Origin: Empedobacter stercoris
Lineage (GTDB): Bacteria > Bacteroidota > Bacteroidia > Flavobacteriales > Weeksellaceae
Direction of reading: 5' to 3'
NCBI RefSeq assembly: GCF_020281205.1
Contig: NZ_JACXZC010000030.1
Location: 1 to 35,181, forward strand
Length of the DNA stretch: 35,181 nucleotides
In this document: positions 26,392-34,425 of the stretch, piece by piece
Layout of the letters: each line of letters starts with the position of its first letter
Numbering within the stretch: the stretch's first letter is position 1
Position numbers and translations under genes: made by a program
The notes under the pieces: generated by a model
Database searches by the model: none
What the model was told of the DNA's origin: nothing
The model's input: only the letters and a program-made list of their open reading frames with translations

Positions 26392-26488
26392 ATATTTAGA
26401 AAATAAAACCTAATTACTATAAATTTTAAAATATAACATTAGAAATGAGATTCTTCTTAATTATTTTTTCTAAACATTAAAAATTTCA

Positions 26489-26518
26489 TTGCTAATTAAA
26501 ATATCCTTTATAAATTTG
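26489..26518 (+). promoter_or_regulatory. his operon promoter
   Basis: TTG (26489-26491), a 19-base spacer and TAAATTTG (26511-26518) match the Bacteroidota promoter form. The predicted transcript starts about 12-15 bases before the leader-peptide ATG. Confidence 0.72.
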
Positions 26519-26536
26519 TCTCAACAAAAAGAAATT

Positions 26537-26593
26537 ATGTACACAGTTCAGTTCCATCATCATCACCATCATACTTGCACTCAAGCGAGCTGA
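26537..26593 (+). CDS. hisL: Histidine operon leader peptide (six His codons)
   Basis: An 18-codon open frame, MYTVQFHHHHHHTCTQAS then TGA, with six consecutive His codons (CAT CAT CAT CAC CAT CAT, 26555-26572). It sits between the his promoter and a terminator hairpin, 110 bases before hisG. A ribosome short of charged His-tRNA would stall here. Mixed CAT/CAC codons and the full attenuator context argue against a cloning tag. Confidence 0.93.
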   Translation: MYTVQFHHHHHHTCTQAS

Positions 26594-26667
26594 TTGTGAT
26601 ATGGACTTGTGCCAAATAATATATCTAAATCCCGTTTGAGTACATCAAACGGGTTTTCTTTTTTTTA
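26579..26667 (+). promoter_or_regulatory. his attenuator (terminator and antiterminator)
   Basis: Terminator: CCCGTTTGA (26631-26639) pairs with TCAAACGGG (26645-26653), followed by a T-rich tract to 26666. Antiterminator: ACTCAAGCG (26579-26587), just after the His codons, can pair with CGTTTGAGT (26633-26641) in nine pairs including one G-U, and this removes the 5' arm of the terminator. A competing hairpin uses GCAC..AAG (26577-26585) with CTTGTGC (26606-26612). Stalling at the His codons leaves 26579-26587 free and lets the antiterminator form; normal translation to the TGA covers it and lets the terminator form. Confidence 0.88.
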
Positions 26668-26702
26668 GCTTTTTTGATGTACTCCTATAAATATAAAATA
26701 AA

Positions 26703-27560
26703 ATGAATACATTAAAAATAGCCATTCAAAAAAGCGGACGATTAAGTGAAAAGTCGCTCGAATTATTAAAAGATTGCGGAATAAAAATTTCTACAAGTAA
26801 TCGAAAATTAAGAACCGAATCTCCAAATTTCCCTATCGAAGTTTTATTCTTACGCGACGACGATATTCCACAATATGTAGAACAAGGCGTTGCTGATATA
26901 GGAATTTTAGGTGAAAATGAAGTTTGGGAAAAAGATAAAAATGTTACACAAATTCGTCAATTAGGTTTTGCGAATTGTAAAATGTGTTTGGCTATTCCAA
27001 AAGACGAAGAATATACTGATTTATCGTTTTTTAAAAACAAAAAAATCGCTACCTCTTATCCTAAAATTCTTTCAAACTTCTTTCAAAAAAAAGGAATTAA
27101 CGTAAAGATTGAAGAAATTGGGGGTAGTGTAGAAATCGCTCCAAGCATAGGTTTAGCAAATGCCATATTTGATATTGTTTCAACAGGTTCAACTTTACTA
27201 ACAAATGGATTAAAACAAGTAGAAACCGTAGTTGAATCTCAAGCTGTTTTAGTTGCTAATCAAAATTTAGATGAACAAAAGAAAGCTATTTTAAATCGAT
27301 TATTATTTAGAATTGAAGCCGTAAAACAATCTTTCGAAAACAAATACATCTTACTAAATGCCCCAAACGAAAAATTAGAAGAAATCATTGCTCTTTTACC
27401 AGGAATGAAGTCACCAACAGTTTTACCATTAGCACAAGAAGGTTGGTCGTCAATCCACACTGTAATTAAAGAAGATACATTTTGGGACATCATCGAACAA
27501 TTAAAAGCTTTCGGTGCTGAAGGTATTTTAGTATTGGAAATTGAGAAAATGATTTTATAG
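26703..27560 (+). CDS. hisG: ATP phosphoribosyltransferase, long form
   Basis: A 285-residue enzyme that joins ATP and PRPP to give phosphoribosyl-ATP, the committed and feedback-inhibited step of histidine synthesis. It starts MNTLKIAIQKSGRLSEKSLE, has the periplasmic-binding-like fold with GVADIGILGENEVWE and the PRPP-binding loop IVSTGSTLLTNGL. The C-terminal ACT-like regulatory domain (about 210-285, ILLNAPNEKLEEIIALLPGM) makes it the long form, so HisZ is not needed. It is the first structural gene after the attenuator. Confidence 0.96.
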   Translation: MNTLKIAIQKSGRLSEKSLELLKDCGIKISTSNRKLRTESPNFPIEVLFLRDDDIPQYVEQGVADIGILGENEVWEKDKNVTQIRQLGFANCKMCLAIPKDEEYTDLSFFKNKKIATSYPKILSNFFQKKGINVKIEEIGGSVEIAPSIGLANAIFDIVSTGSTLLTNGLKQVETVVESQAVLVANQNLDEQKKAILNRLLFRIEAVKQSFENKYILLNAPNEKLEEIIALLPGMKSPTVLPLAQEGWSSIHTVIKEDTFWDIIEQLKAFGAEGILVLEIEKMIL

Positions 27561-27679
27561 TGTTGATGTGCTTAAGTTGTTAAGTTCATAAGTAGTTATT
27601 TATATAAAGAATAAAAAAACACTTACAAACCTTAAAGACTTATAAACTTAAACACTTTATAACATAAAAACTAAAAAAG
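27561..27679 (+). repeat. Degenerate inverted-repeat array, hisG-hisD gap
   Basis: The left part has words such as CTTAAGTTGTTAAGTTC and the right part has CTTAAAGACTTATAAACTT and CTTAAACACTTTATAACAT, roughly the reverse complement. The array runs to about 10 bases before the hisD ATG. No gene is seen. Confidence 0.8.
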
Positions 27680-28963
27680 ATGCAAACATACAACAAACCA
27701 GAATACTCAGATTGGTCAACTTTAACATCTCGACCAACAAAAGAAGCACAAGATTTACAAAAAATCGTTTTGGACGTTTTTGATAAAATTCAAATTGAAA
27801 AAGATCAAGCTTTAATCAACTTTACAGAAGAATTTGACAAAGTAAGAATATCGTACTTAGAAGTCTCTACTGAAGAAATTGAAGAAGCGAAAAATTTAAT
27901 TTCTGAAGAGTTAAAACAAGCCATCCAATTAGCAGCTACCAATATTGAAAAATTTCACAAAGCGCAACGCGAAGAAATCAAAATGATCGAAACCACAAAA
28001 GGTGTAAATTGTTGGAGAGAATCTCGTGGAATCGAAAATGTCGGAATTTATATTCCAGGCGGAACAGCACCTTTGTTTTCAACAACACTAATGTTAGGAA
28101 TTCCTGCGAAATTAGCTAATTGTCAAAACATTATTTTGTGTACACCTCCCAATAAAGAAGGAAAAATTCACCCTTCGATTTTATATACAGCCAACTTAAT
28201 CGGAATTGATAAAATCTATAAAGTTGGCGGAATTCAAGCCATTGGCGCATTAACTTTTGGAACAGAAACGATTCAGAAAGTGGATAAAATTTTCGGTCCA
28301 GGAAACCAATATGTAACGGCAGCCAAACAAGTTGCGCAAAATTTTGGTGTAGCAATCGATATGCCTGCGGGTCCAAGTGAAGTTTTAGTTATTGCAGATG
28401 AAACTTCGGTTCCGAAATATGTCGCAGCAGATTTACTTTCTCAGGCTGAACACGGCATCGACTCACAAGTGATTTTATTGACAACTAATCAGCAAACTTT
28501 AAAAGAAACAATTGTTGAATTACAATCTCAAATAGAACTTTTACCAAGAAGAGAATTAGCAGCAAAAGCTTTAGAAAATTCGAGAGGAATTGTTCTTAAT
28601 TCAATTGAAGAATGTATAGCTTTCTCTAATATTTATGCACCAGAGCACTTAATTTTTGCTTGCGAAACAGCCGAAAATTATCTTGATAAAATCATTAACG
28701 CAGGATCTGTTTTCTTAGGAAATTACTCATGCGAATCGGCAGGAGATTACGCTTCTGGAACCAATCACACGTTGCCAACGAATGGCTATGCGAAGAATTA
28801 TTCAGGAGTTTCTTTAGACAGTTTCATCAAGAAAATTACGTTCCAAAAATTATCAGCAGAAGGAATTCAAAATATTGGTCCTGCTATCGAATTTATGGCG
28901 GAAGCTGAAGAATTATTTGCACACAAAAATGCGGTGACGCTAAGATTATTAGACTTGAAATAA
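27680..28963 (+). CDS. hisD: Histidinol dehydrogenase
   Basis: A 427-residue NAD+- and zinc-dependent enzyme that oxidises histidinol to histidine in two steps, the last reactions of the pathway. Visible family motifs: ENVGIYIPGGTAPLFSTTLM, VDKIFGPGNQYVTAAKQ, DMPAGPSEVLVIADE, the catalytic region LSQAEHGIDSQ, IYAPEHLIFACE and GDYASGTNHTLPTNGYA, which carries the conserved His/Asp zinc-site residues. The length is normal. It lies between two degenerate repeat arrays and shares the operon with hisG and hisC. Confidence 0.97.
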   Translation: MQTYNKPEYSDWSTLTSRPTKEAQDLQKIVLDVFDKIQIEKDQALINFTEEFDKVRISYLEVSTEEIEEAKNLISEELKQAIQLAATNIEKFHKAQREEIKMIETTKGVNCWRESRGIENVGIYIPGGTAPLFSTTLMLGIPAKLANCQNIILCTPPNKEGKIHPSILYTANLIGIDKIYKVGGIQAIGALTFGTETIQKVDKIFGPGNQYVTAAKQVAQNFGVAIDMPAGPSEVLVIADETSVPKYVAADLLSQAEHGIDSQVILLTTNQQTLKETIVELQSQIELLPRRELAAKALENSRGIVLNSIEECIAFSNIYAPEHLIFACETAENYLDKIINAGSVFLGNYSCESAGDYASGTNHTLPTNGYAKNYSGVSLDSFIKKITFQKLSAEGIQNIGPAIEFMAEAEELFAHKNAVTLRLLDLK

Positions 28964-29088
28964 GTTGATAAGTGAGTAAGTTTTTAAGTGGTTTAGAATT
29001 GTGGTATAAATAACTTAAAAACCTATCAACATAAGCATTTAACAACTTAAAAACCTGTCAACATAAACACTTAATAACTTAAAATAAA
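28964..29088 (+). repeat. Degenerate inverted-repeat array, hisD-hisC gap
   Basis: The left arm (28964 to about 29005) has GATAAGTGAGTAAGTTTTTA. The right arm (about 29026-29088) has AACTTAAAAACCTATCAACA repeated with variation (AACTTAAAAACCTGTCAACA) and then AAACACTTAATAACTT. The two right-arm copies are about 38 bases apart. It ends at the hisC ATG. Confidence 0.85.
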
Positions 29089-30135
29089 ATGTTCAACATA
29101 AACAAAATCATTCGTCCCAACGTAAAAGCAATGAAAGCGTATTCATCTGCTCGCGACGAATTTCAAGATATTAATGACGATTTCGTTTTCTTAGATGCCA
29201 ACGAAAATCCTTTCAACAATGATGGTTTAAATCGTTATCCAGATCCTTTACAACGCAATGTAAAATCGATTTTAAGCGAAATTAAAAACTTTCCTACGGA
29301 TCAGATTTTATTAGGAAACGGAAGCGACGAAGTTTTGGATTTAATTTTCCGTGCGTTCTGCGAACCGAATCAAGATAACGTTATTGCGATTTCTCCATCT
29401 TACGGAATGTACGGTGTTTTAGCGAATTTAAATGCTGTTGAATACCGTAAATCATTATTAAATGAAGAAGATTTTAAGCCCAACATCGAAGATATTTTCG
29501 CGAAAGTGGATGAAAATACAAAAATGATTTTCTTGTGTTCGCCTAACAATCCAACAGGAAAAATCATTAAAAGAGAAGCGATTTTAGAAATTGTAAATCG
29601 TTTCAACGGATTGGTAATTATCGATGAAGCCTATATTGATTTTGCGACTGAGCCATCTTGGATCGAAGAGATCAACAATTATCCAAATGTCATCGTAACA
29701 CAAACGTTATCAAAAGCCGTTGGTTTAGCCGGAATTCGTTTAGGAATTTTATATGCCTCACAAGAAATTGTAGAGGTCTTAAATAAAATTAAACCGCCTT
29801 ATAACATCAATCAATTGACACAATTAAAAGCGATTGAAATTTTAAGCGATTACGAAAAAGTGGTAGCAGCAACAAACACGATTGTTCAACAAAAAGAAGT
29901 TTTAGAAAATGCGTTAACGGAGATTTCTTTTGTCGAAAAAATCTATCCAAGTGATTCGAACTTTATTTTAATTAAAGTGGATAATGCAAATAAGCGCTAC
30001 GACCAATTAGTTGAAAAAGGAATTGTCATCCGTAACCGTAACAATGACGATTTATGTAAGAATTGTTTGAGAATTACTGTTGGAACGGAAGAGGAAAATG
30101 GAATTTTGTTAGAGGTACTTAAGGGTTTTGATTAG
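29089..30135 (+). CDS. hisC: Histidinol-phosphate aminotransferase
   Basis: A 348-residue class I/II PLP-dependent aminotransferase that converts imidazole-acetol phosphate and glutamate to histidinol phosphate. Motifs: DANENPFN and RYPDPLQ near the N-terminus, LLGNGSDEVLDLIFRAFCEP, the FLCSPNNPTGKI loop, IDEAYIDFA, and the PLP lysine in TLSKAVGLAGIRLG. The C-terminus has RITVGTEEEN. The start MFNINKIIRPNVKAMKAYSS is typical of the flavobacterial enzyme. Confidence 0.96.
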   Translation: MFNINKIIRPNVKAMKAYSSARDEFQDINDDFVFLDANENPFNNDGLNRYPDPLQRNVKSILSEIKNFPTDQILLGNGSDEVLDLIFRAFCEPNQDNVIAISPSYGMYGVLANLNAVEYRKSLLNEEDFKPNIEDIFAKVDENTKMIFLCSPNNPTGKIIKREAILEIVNRFNGLVIIDEAYIDFATEPSWIEEINNYPNVIVTQTLSKAVGLAGIRLGILYASQEIVEVLNKIKPPYNINQLTQLKAIEILSDYEKVVAATNTIVQQKEVLENALTEISFVEKIYPSDSNFILIKVDNANKRYDQLVEKGIVIRNRNNDDLCKNCLRITVGTEEENGILLEVLKGFD

Positions 30136-30407
30136 TATGTGATTAAGTTAGTAAGTTTTTATGTGGTAAAGTGTGCAAGTTATGAAGTGTTTATGTGGTA
30201 GAGTGTCTAAGTTGGTTTTATCTCTGATTATTAAATATTTAAACTTACTAACTTAAAAACTTACTAACCGTACAACTTAAAAACATACAAACTGAACAAC
30301 GTACTAACTTAAAAACCTATTAACTTGACAGTGTCCAACATAAAAACTAAGAAACTTAAAAACATTTTTCTTAACTTAATATCTATCAAACCTTAAAACC
30401 AAATAAT
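30136..30407 (+). repeat. Longest degenerate repeat array, hisC to four-helix-bundle gene
   Basis: This 272-base gap has a left half of G/T-type words (GATTAAGTTAGTAAGTTTTT, GTGTCTAAGTTGG) to about 30215 and a right half of words such as AAACTTACTAACTTAAAAAC, TACTAACTTAAAAACC and AAACTTAAAAACAT to about 30400. It is roughly twice the length of most other his gaps. No open frame is seen in it. Confidence 0.85.
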
Positions 30408-30764
30408 ATGGGCCTAGTTTATGATTTAAATTTATGGAAAGAAGCGCATCAACTTGTTTTGGAAGTGTATAAAACTGTCGATAAATTTCCTAAATCAGAA
30501 ATATTTGCATTATCAAGTCAAATGAAACGCTGTGCAGTTTCTGTTCCGGCAAACATTGTTGAAGGATATAAAAAACAAACGAAAGCTCATCAAATCCATT
30601 ATTATAACATTTCGGATACATCTTTAGAAGAACTGAAGTATTACTTTTTACTTTCTAGAGATTTGAAATATATAACTGAAAAAGAATACAAAATATTGAT
30701 TAGTAAAAGTGAAGAAGTTGGAAAAATGATTACAGGTTATATTAAACATATCAAAAGTAAATAA
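30408..30764 (+). CDS. S23/Avd-like four-helix-bundle protein
   Basis: A 118-residue protein matching the four-helix-bundle family first known from 23S rRNA intervening sequences (S23/IVP) and related to Avd of diversity-generating retroelements. Family features: LWKEAHQLVLEVYKTVDKFP, SEIFALSSQMKRCAVSVPAN, IVEGYKKQTKAHQIHYYNIS, LEELKYYFLLSRDLKYI and SEEVGKMITGYIKHIK. These proteins form pentameric barrels and may bind nucleic acid; their cellular role is unknown. It is unrelated to histidine synthesis, yet lies between hisC and hisB in the same direction and is flanked by the A/T-rich arrays. Its frame is intact. No reverse transcriptase is present. Confidence 0.85.
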   Translation: MGLVYDLNLWKEAHQLVLEVYKTVDKFPKSEIFALSSQMKRCAVSVPANIVEGYKKQTKAHQIHYYNISDTSLEELKYYFLLSRDLKYITEKEYKILISKSEEVGKMITGYIKHIKSK

Positions 30765-30803
30765 CTTAAAAACTTCATCACCTAATCACTTACAAACTAA
30801 AAA
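30765..30803 (+). repeat. Short array before hisB
   Basis: Only right-arm type words remain here (AACTTAAAAACTTCATCACC then AATCACTTACAAACT), ending at the hisB ATG. The matching left arm lies before the four-helix-bundle gene. Confidence 0.7.
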
Positions 30804-31937
30804 ATGAAAAAAGTACTTTTTATAGATAGAGATGGAACAATGATTTTAGAGCCGGCTGACTATCAAGTCGACAGCGTTTCGAAATTAGAATTCTATCCAG
30901 AAACATTTACTTATTTAGGGAAAATTGCGAAAGAATTGGATTACGAATTAGCGATGGTAACGAACCAAGATGGTTTAGGAACGCCAGCAAATCCAGAAGA
31001 ATTATTTTGGCCGATTCAGAATTTCGTAGTAAAAGCATTCGAAAATGAAGGAGTGAAATTTGAAGATATTTTCATCGATAAAACGTTTGCACACGAAAAT
31101 GCACCGACACGTAAACCTGGAACCGCTTTATTGACTAAATACATCAATAATCCGGCATACGATTTAGCAAATTCGTTTGTAATCGGAGACCGAATTACAG
31201 ATGTGAAATTAGCACAGAATTTAGGAGCAAAAGGAATTTTTATTGCAAATGACGAAGCATTAGGAGCAGACGAAATCCAAGATAACGAAGGTTTAAACGA
31301 AGCGATTGCATTAAAAACAACATCGTGGAAAGCGATTTACGAGTTCTTAAAATTACAAAATCGTACGGCTTCTATTGTTCGTAACACAAACGAAACAAAG
31401 ATTAAAATCGATTTAAACTTAGACGGAACAGGAAAATCAGATATTTCGACTGGTTTACACTTTTTCGATCATATGTTAGATCAAATTGCACGTCACGGAC
31501 AAATGGATTTAGTGATTAAAGTGGATGGGGATTTAGAAGTTGACGAACACCATACGATTGAAGATACTGCCATTGCTTTAGGTGAAGTTTTTGCACAAGC
31601 TTTAGGAAATAAATTAGGAATCGAGCGCTATGGCTTCACTTTACCAATGGATGATTGTTTAGCGCAAGCGGCAATTGATTTTGGAGGAAGAAACTGGTTG
31701 GTTTGGGAAGCGGAATTTAAACGCGAAATGATTGGTCAAATGCCAACAGAAATGTTCTATCACTTCTTTAAATCGTTTACAGACGGTGCAAAAGCGAACT
31801 TAAATATCAAAGCGGAAGGAACAAACGAACACCACAAAATCGAAGCGATTTTTAAAGCGTTTGCGAAAGCGATTAAAGTGGCGGTAAAACGTGATCCAGA
31901 AAAAATGATTTTACCATCAACAAAAGGACTTTTGTAA
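30804..31937 (+). CDS. hisB: Bifunctional histidinol-phosphatase / IGP dehydratase
   Basis: A 377-residue fusion. The N-terminal HAD phosphatase (about 1-165) has the catalytic DRDGT with D8 and D10, VTNQDGLGT, and [17 protein letters not shown]; it dephosphorylates histidinol phosphate. The C-terminal imidazoleglycerol-phosphate dehydratase (about 185-377) has metal-binding motifs [28 protein letters not shown] and [16 protein letters not shown]. The fused form is like that of enterobacteria and many Bacteroidota. It is preceded by a short array and followed by a longer one. Confidence 0.96.
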   Translation: MKKVLFIDRDGTMILEPADYQVDSVSKLEFYPETFTYLGKIAKELDYELAMVTNQDGLGTPANPEELFWPIQNFVVKAFENEGVKFEDIFIDKTFAHENAPTRKPGTALLTKYINNPAYDLANSFVIGDRITDVKLAQNLGAKGIFIANDEALGADEIQDNEGLNEAIALKTTSWKAIYEFLKLQNRTASIVRNTNETKIKIDLNLDGTGKSDISTGLHFFDHMLDQIARHGQMDLVIKVDGDLEVDEHHTIEDTAIALGEVFAQALGNKLGIERYGFTLPMDDCLAQAAIDFGGRNWLVWEAEFKREMIGQMPTEMFYHFFKSFTDGAKANLNIKAEGTNEHHKIEAIFKAFAKAIKVAVKRDPEKMILPSTKGLL

Positions 31938-32063
31938 TAGTTTTTAAGTTGTAAAGTTATGAAGTGATAAAGTTATTTGTTGGTTTAAGACTTAAAATCT
32001 AACCACTATTTAACTTACAAACATTATCACTTATCAACATAAAAACTTAACCACTCAAATAAT
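31938..32063 (+). repeat. Degenerate inverted-repeat array, hisB-hisH gap
   Basis: The left part has TTTTTAAGTTGTAAAGTTAT and GAAGTGATAAAGTTA; the right part has TATTTAACTTACAAACATTA and TATCAACATAAAAACTTAA, roughly complementary. It ends about 12 bases before the hisH ATG. Confidence 0.83.
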
Positions 32064-32642
32064 ATGATAGCAATAGTAAAATATAACGCAGGAAATGTAA
32101 AATCGGTTTACAATGCGGTAACTCGTTTGGGTTACAAAGCGGTAATTACAGATGATTTTGAAACCTTGCAAAATGTAGACAAAGTCATTTTTCCAGGTGT
32201 GGGAGAAGCGAGTTCGGCTATGACTTATCTAAAAGAAAAAGGATTGGACGAAGTCATCAAAAACTTAAAACAACCCACTTTAGGAATTTGTTTAGGTCAG
32301 CAATTGATGTGTGCTTTTTCGGAAGAAGGAAATACAGAGTGTTTAGGAATTTTTCCCATTCAAGTCAAGTTATTTCCATCAACTGAAATCGTTCCACACA
32401 TGGGGTGGAATATCATTTATGACTTAAAAACGTCTTTGTTTAACGGAATCGAAGAAAACTCGGACATCTATTATGTTCACAGTTTTTATTGTGAGAATTC
32501 AGAATTTACGATTGCGAAAACCAACTATATTCTAGAATATTCAGCTTCTTTAAATAAAGATAATTTTTACGCGACTCAATTTCATCCAGAAAAATCAGCT
32601 GGAATTGGAGAACAAATTTTAAAGAACTTTTTGTCTTTATAG
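32064..32642 (+). CDS. hisH: Imidazole glycerol phosphate synthase, glutaminase subunit HisH
   Basis: A 192-residue class I glutamine amidotransferase that supplies ammonia to HisF. The nucleophile is C76 in GICLGQQLM; the His/Glu of the triad are in ATQFHPEKS near the C-terminus, and VIFPGVGEASSAM forms the oxyanion region. It starts MIAIVKYNAGNVKSVYNAV. It works as a heterodimer with HisF, whose gene lies two genes downstream. Confidence 0.96.
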   Translation: MIAIVKYNAGNVKSVYNAVTRLGYKAVITDDFETLQNVDKVIFPGVGEASSAMTYLKEKGLDEVIKNLKQPTLGICLGQQLMCAFSEEGNTECLGIFPIQVKLFPSTEIVPHMGWNIIYDLKTSLFNGIEENSDIYYVHSFYCENSEFTIAKTNYILEYSASLNKDNFYATQFHPEKSAGIGEQILKNFLSL

Positions 32643-32839
32643 TTTGTCAGTTATGAAGTGATAAGGTTATTAAGTTGTAAAATTTTATGTTCAAAAGTTA
32701 ATCCCCATTAATTGAAGAACACAATAACTAAAAAACTTACAAACACAATAACTGAAACACTTAAAAACATAATAACTTAAACACTTAAAAACACAATAAC
32801 TTAAACACTTAAAAACATAATAACTTAAAAACTAAAAAC
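32643..32839 (+). repeat. Array with 24-bp tandem repeat, hisH-hisA gap
   Basis: The left part (32643 to about 32700) has GAAGTGATAAGGTTATTAAG and similar G/T-type words. From 32726 to 32839 there is a 24-bp tandem repeat, four full copies (starting at 32726, 32750, 32774, 32798) and an 18-base partial copy. The core is AACTTAAACACTTAAAAAC followed by AYAAT. The last two full copies differ at one base; the first is the most diverged. The array ends exactly at the hisA ATG. Confidence 0.92.
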
Positions 32840-33559
32840 ATGAGAATCATCCCAGCTATAGATATTATCGACGGAAAATGCGTTCGTTTATCACAAGGCG
32901 ATTACAATACAAAAAAAACATACAATAACAATCCATTAGAAGTTGCAAAAGAATTCGAAGATTATGGCATCGAATATTTACATTTAGTAGATTTAGATGG
33001 TGCAAAATCAATGCAAATCATTAATTATAAAACCTTAGAATTAATTGCTTCTAAAACCAATTTAAAAGTTGACTTTGGAGGTGGAATTAAGGCGGATGAT
33101 GATATTAGAATTGCTTTTGAATGTGGTGCAGACCAAATTACAGGTGGAAGTATTGCTGTTCAAAATCCAACTTTATTCGAAAAATGGATTGTTCAATACG
33201 GGAACGAAAAAATTATTTTAGGTGCCGATGCAAAAGATCGAAAAGTTGCCACGCATGGTTGGTTAGAAACTTCTGAAATAGATGTCATTGATTTCATTCA
33301 AGAATACAAAGCGAAAGGAATTGATTATGTTATTTGTACAGATATTGCTAAAGACGGGATGTTAGAAGGAGCTTCGAATGACTTGTACACCGAAATTCTA
33401 GCAAAAGCAGACGTTAAATTAATTGCTTCTGGAGGAATTTCTTGCATAGATGATTTAATTAAAGTAAAAGAATTAGGTTGCGAAGGTGCAATTCTTGGTA
33501 AAGCAATTTATGAAGGAAGAATCCAATTAAAAGATTTGTCTACGTTGATTAGTAAGTAA
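32840..33559 (+). CDS. hisA: Phosphoribosyl-formimino-AICAR-phosphate isomerase HisA
   Basis: A 239-residue (beta/alpha)8 barrel that isomerises ProFAR to PRFAR. The start [20 protein letters not shown] has the catalytic Asp in PAIDI. The second catalytic Asp is in [12 protein letters not shown]; phosphate-binding motifs are FGGGIK and ASGGIS. It starts directly after the last unit of the 24-bp tandem repeat, so its ribosome binding region is made of repeat sequence. Confidence 0.96.
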   Translation: MRIIPAIDIIDGKCVRLSQGDYNTKKTYNNNPLEVAKEFEDYGIEYLHLVDLDGAKSMQIINYKTLELIASKTNLKVDFGGGIKADDDIRIAFECGADQITGGSIAVQNPTLFEKWIVQYGNEKIILGADAKDRKVATHGWLETSEIDVIDFIQEYKAKGIDYVICTDIAKDGMLEGASNDLYTEILAKADVKLIASGGISCIDDLIKVKELGCEGAILGKAIYEGRIQLKDLSTLISK

Positions 33560-33672
33560 GTTAGTAAGTGGTAAAGTGTTTAAGTTAGTAAGTTTTTAAA
33601 TATTCCAATGAGCAACTTAAACACTTAATCACTTCAACACCTAAGAATATAAACACTTAAAAACATTAAAAC
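33560..33672 (+). repeat. Degenerate inverted-repeat array, hisA-hisF gap
   Basis: The left part has TTAGTAAGTGGTAAAGTG and TTTAAGTTAGTAAGTTTTTA; the right part has CAACTTAAACACTTAATCAC and AAACACTTAAAAACATT. It runs into the TTG start of hisF. Confidence 0.85.
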
Positions 33673-34425
33673 TTGTTAAAAAAAAGAATCATCCCCTGTC
33701 TCGACATTAAAGATGGAAGAACAGTAAAAGGAGTTAATTTCGAAGGATTACGCGACGCGGGAGATCCAGTGGAATTGGCCAAGAAATATGTAGAAGAAGG
33801 CGCTGACGAATTGGTGTTTTTGGATATTACAGCAACGCTTGAGAAACGCAAAACCTTAGCAGAAATGGTCGAAAAGATTGCAGCAGCGATTAATATTCCA
33901 TTTACAGTTGGTGGCGGAATCAATTCAGTAGAAGATGCTTCGGCTGTGATTCAAGCAGGTGCGGACAAAGTTTCGGTGAATTCTTCTGCAGTGAAAAATC
34001 CTCAATTGGTAGCTGATTTAGCGGCTCGTTTTGGATCCCAATGTGTGGTTGTTGCAGTGGATACACGCGATGTGAACGGTACGCAAAAAGTGTTTGTAAG
34101 CGGTGGAAAAATTGAAACCGAATGGAAAACGTTAGATTGGGTAAAGAAGGTGGAAGAACTAGGAGCTGGTGAAATTCTATTAACCTCAATGGATGGTGAT
34201 GGAACAAAAGCTGGTTTCAAAATTGATATTACAAAAGCGGTTGCTGATGAGGTAAATCTACCAGTGATTGCTTCTGGTGGAGCAGGAAAAATGGAACATT
34301 TTACTGAAATGTTTACCGAAACAAAAGCAAGTGGTGGATTAGCGGCAAGTATTTTTCACTTTGGTGAAATTCCGATTCCGACACTAAAAAGTTATTTAAA
34401 AGAACAAAACATTCCGATACGATGA
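33673..34425 (+). CDS. hisF: Imidazole glycerol phosphate synthase, cyclase subunit HisF
   Basis: A 250-residue (beta/alpha)8 barrel that uses ammonia from HisH to turn PRFAR into IGP and AICAR. The start is TTG at 33673, giving [20 protein letters not shown], which is the exact family N-terminus; no ATG is available nearby. Catalytic Asp residues are D10 (CLDIKDG) and the one in [12 protein letters not shown]. Phosphate motifs TVGGGIN and [10 protein letters not shown] are present. The last codons overlap hisIE by 4 bases (ATGA), the only overlapping pair in this operon. Confidence 0.96.
   Translation: MLKKRIIPCLDIKDGRTVKGVNFEGLRDAGDPVELAKKYVEEGADELVFLDITATLEKRKTLAEMVEKIAAAINIPFTVGGGINSVEDASAVIQAGADKVSVNSSAVKNPQLVADLAARFGSQCVVVAVDTRDVNGTQKVFVSGGKIETEWKTLDWVKKVEELGAGEILLTSMDGDGTKAGFKIDITKAVADEVNLPVIASGGAGKMEHFTEMFTETKASGGLAASIFHFGEIPIPTLKSYLKEQNIPIR

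Noticed and set aside
26555-26572. Artificial hexahistidine tag or vector contamination
   Set aside because: The codons sit in an 18-codon leader with a native promoter and a matching attenuator upstream of hisG.
26594-26702. Riboswitch or T-box upstream of hisG
   Set aside because: The leader peptide with six His codons and the alternative hairpins fully explain the region. No T-box specifier loop or conserved T-box sequence was seen.
30408-30764. Avd protein of a diversity-generating retroelement
   Set aside because: The protein fold is related, but there is no reverse transcriptase and no template/variable repeat pair anywhere in the window.
32726-32839. CRISPR array
   Set aside because: The 24-bp units are directly adjacent with no unique spacers, and no cas genes are present. 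The same applies to the heptamer array at 4124-4202.
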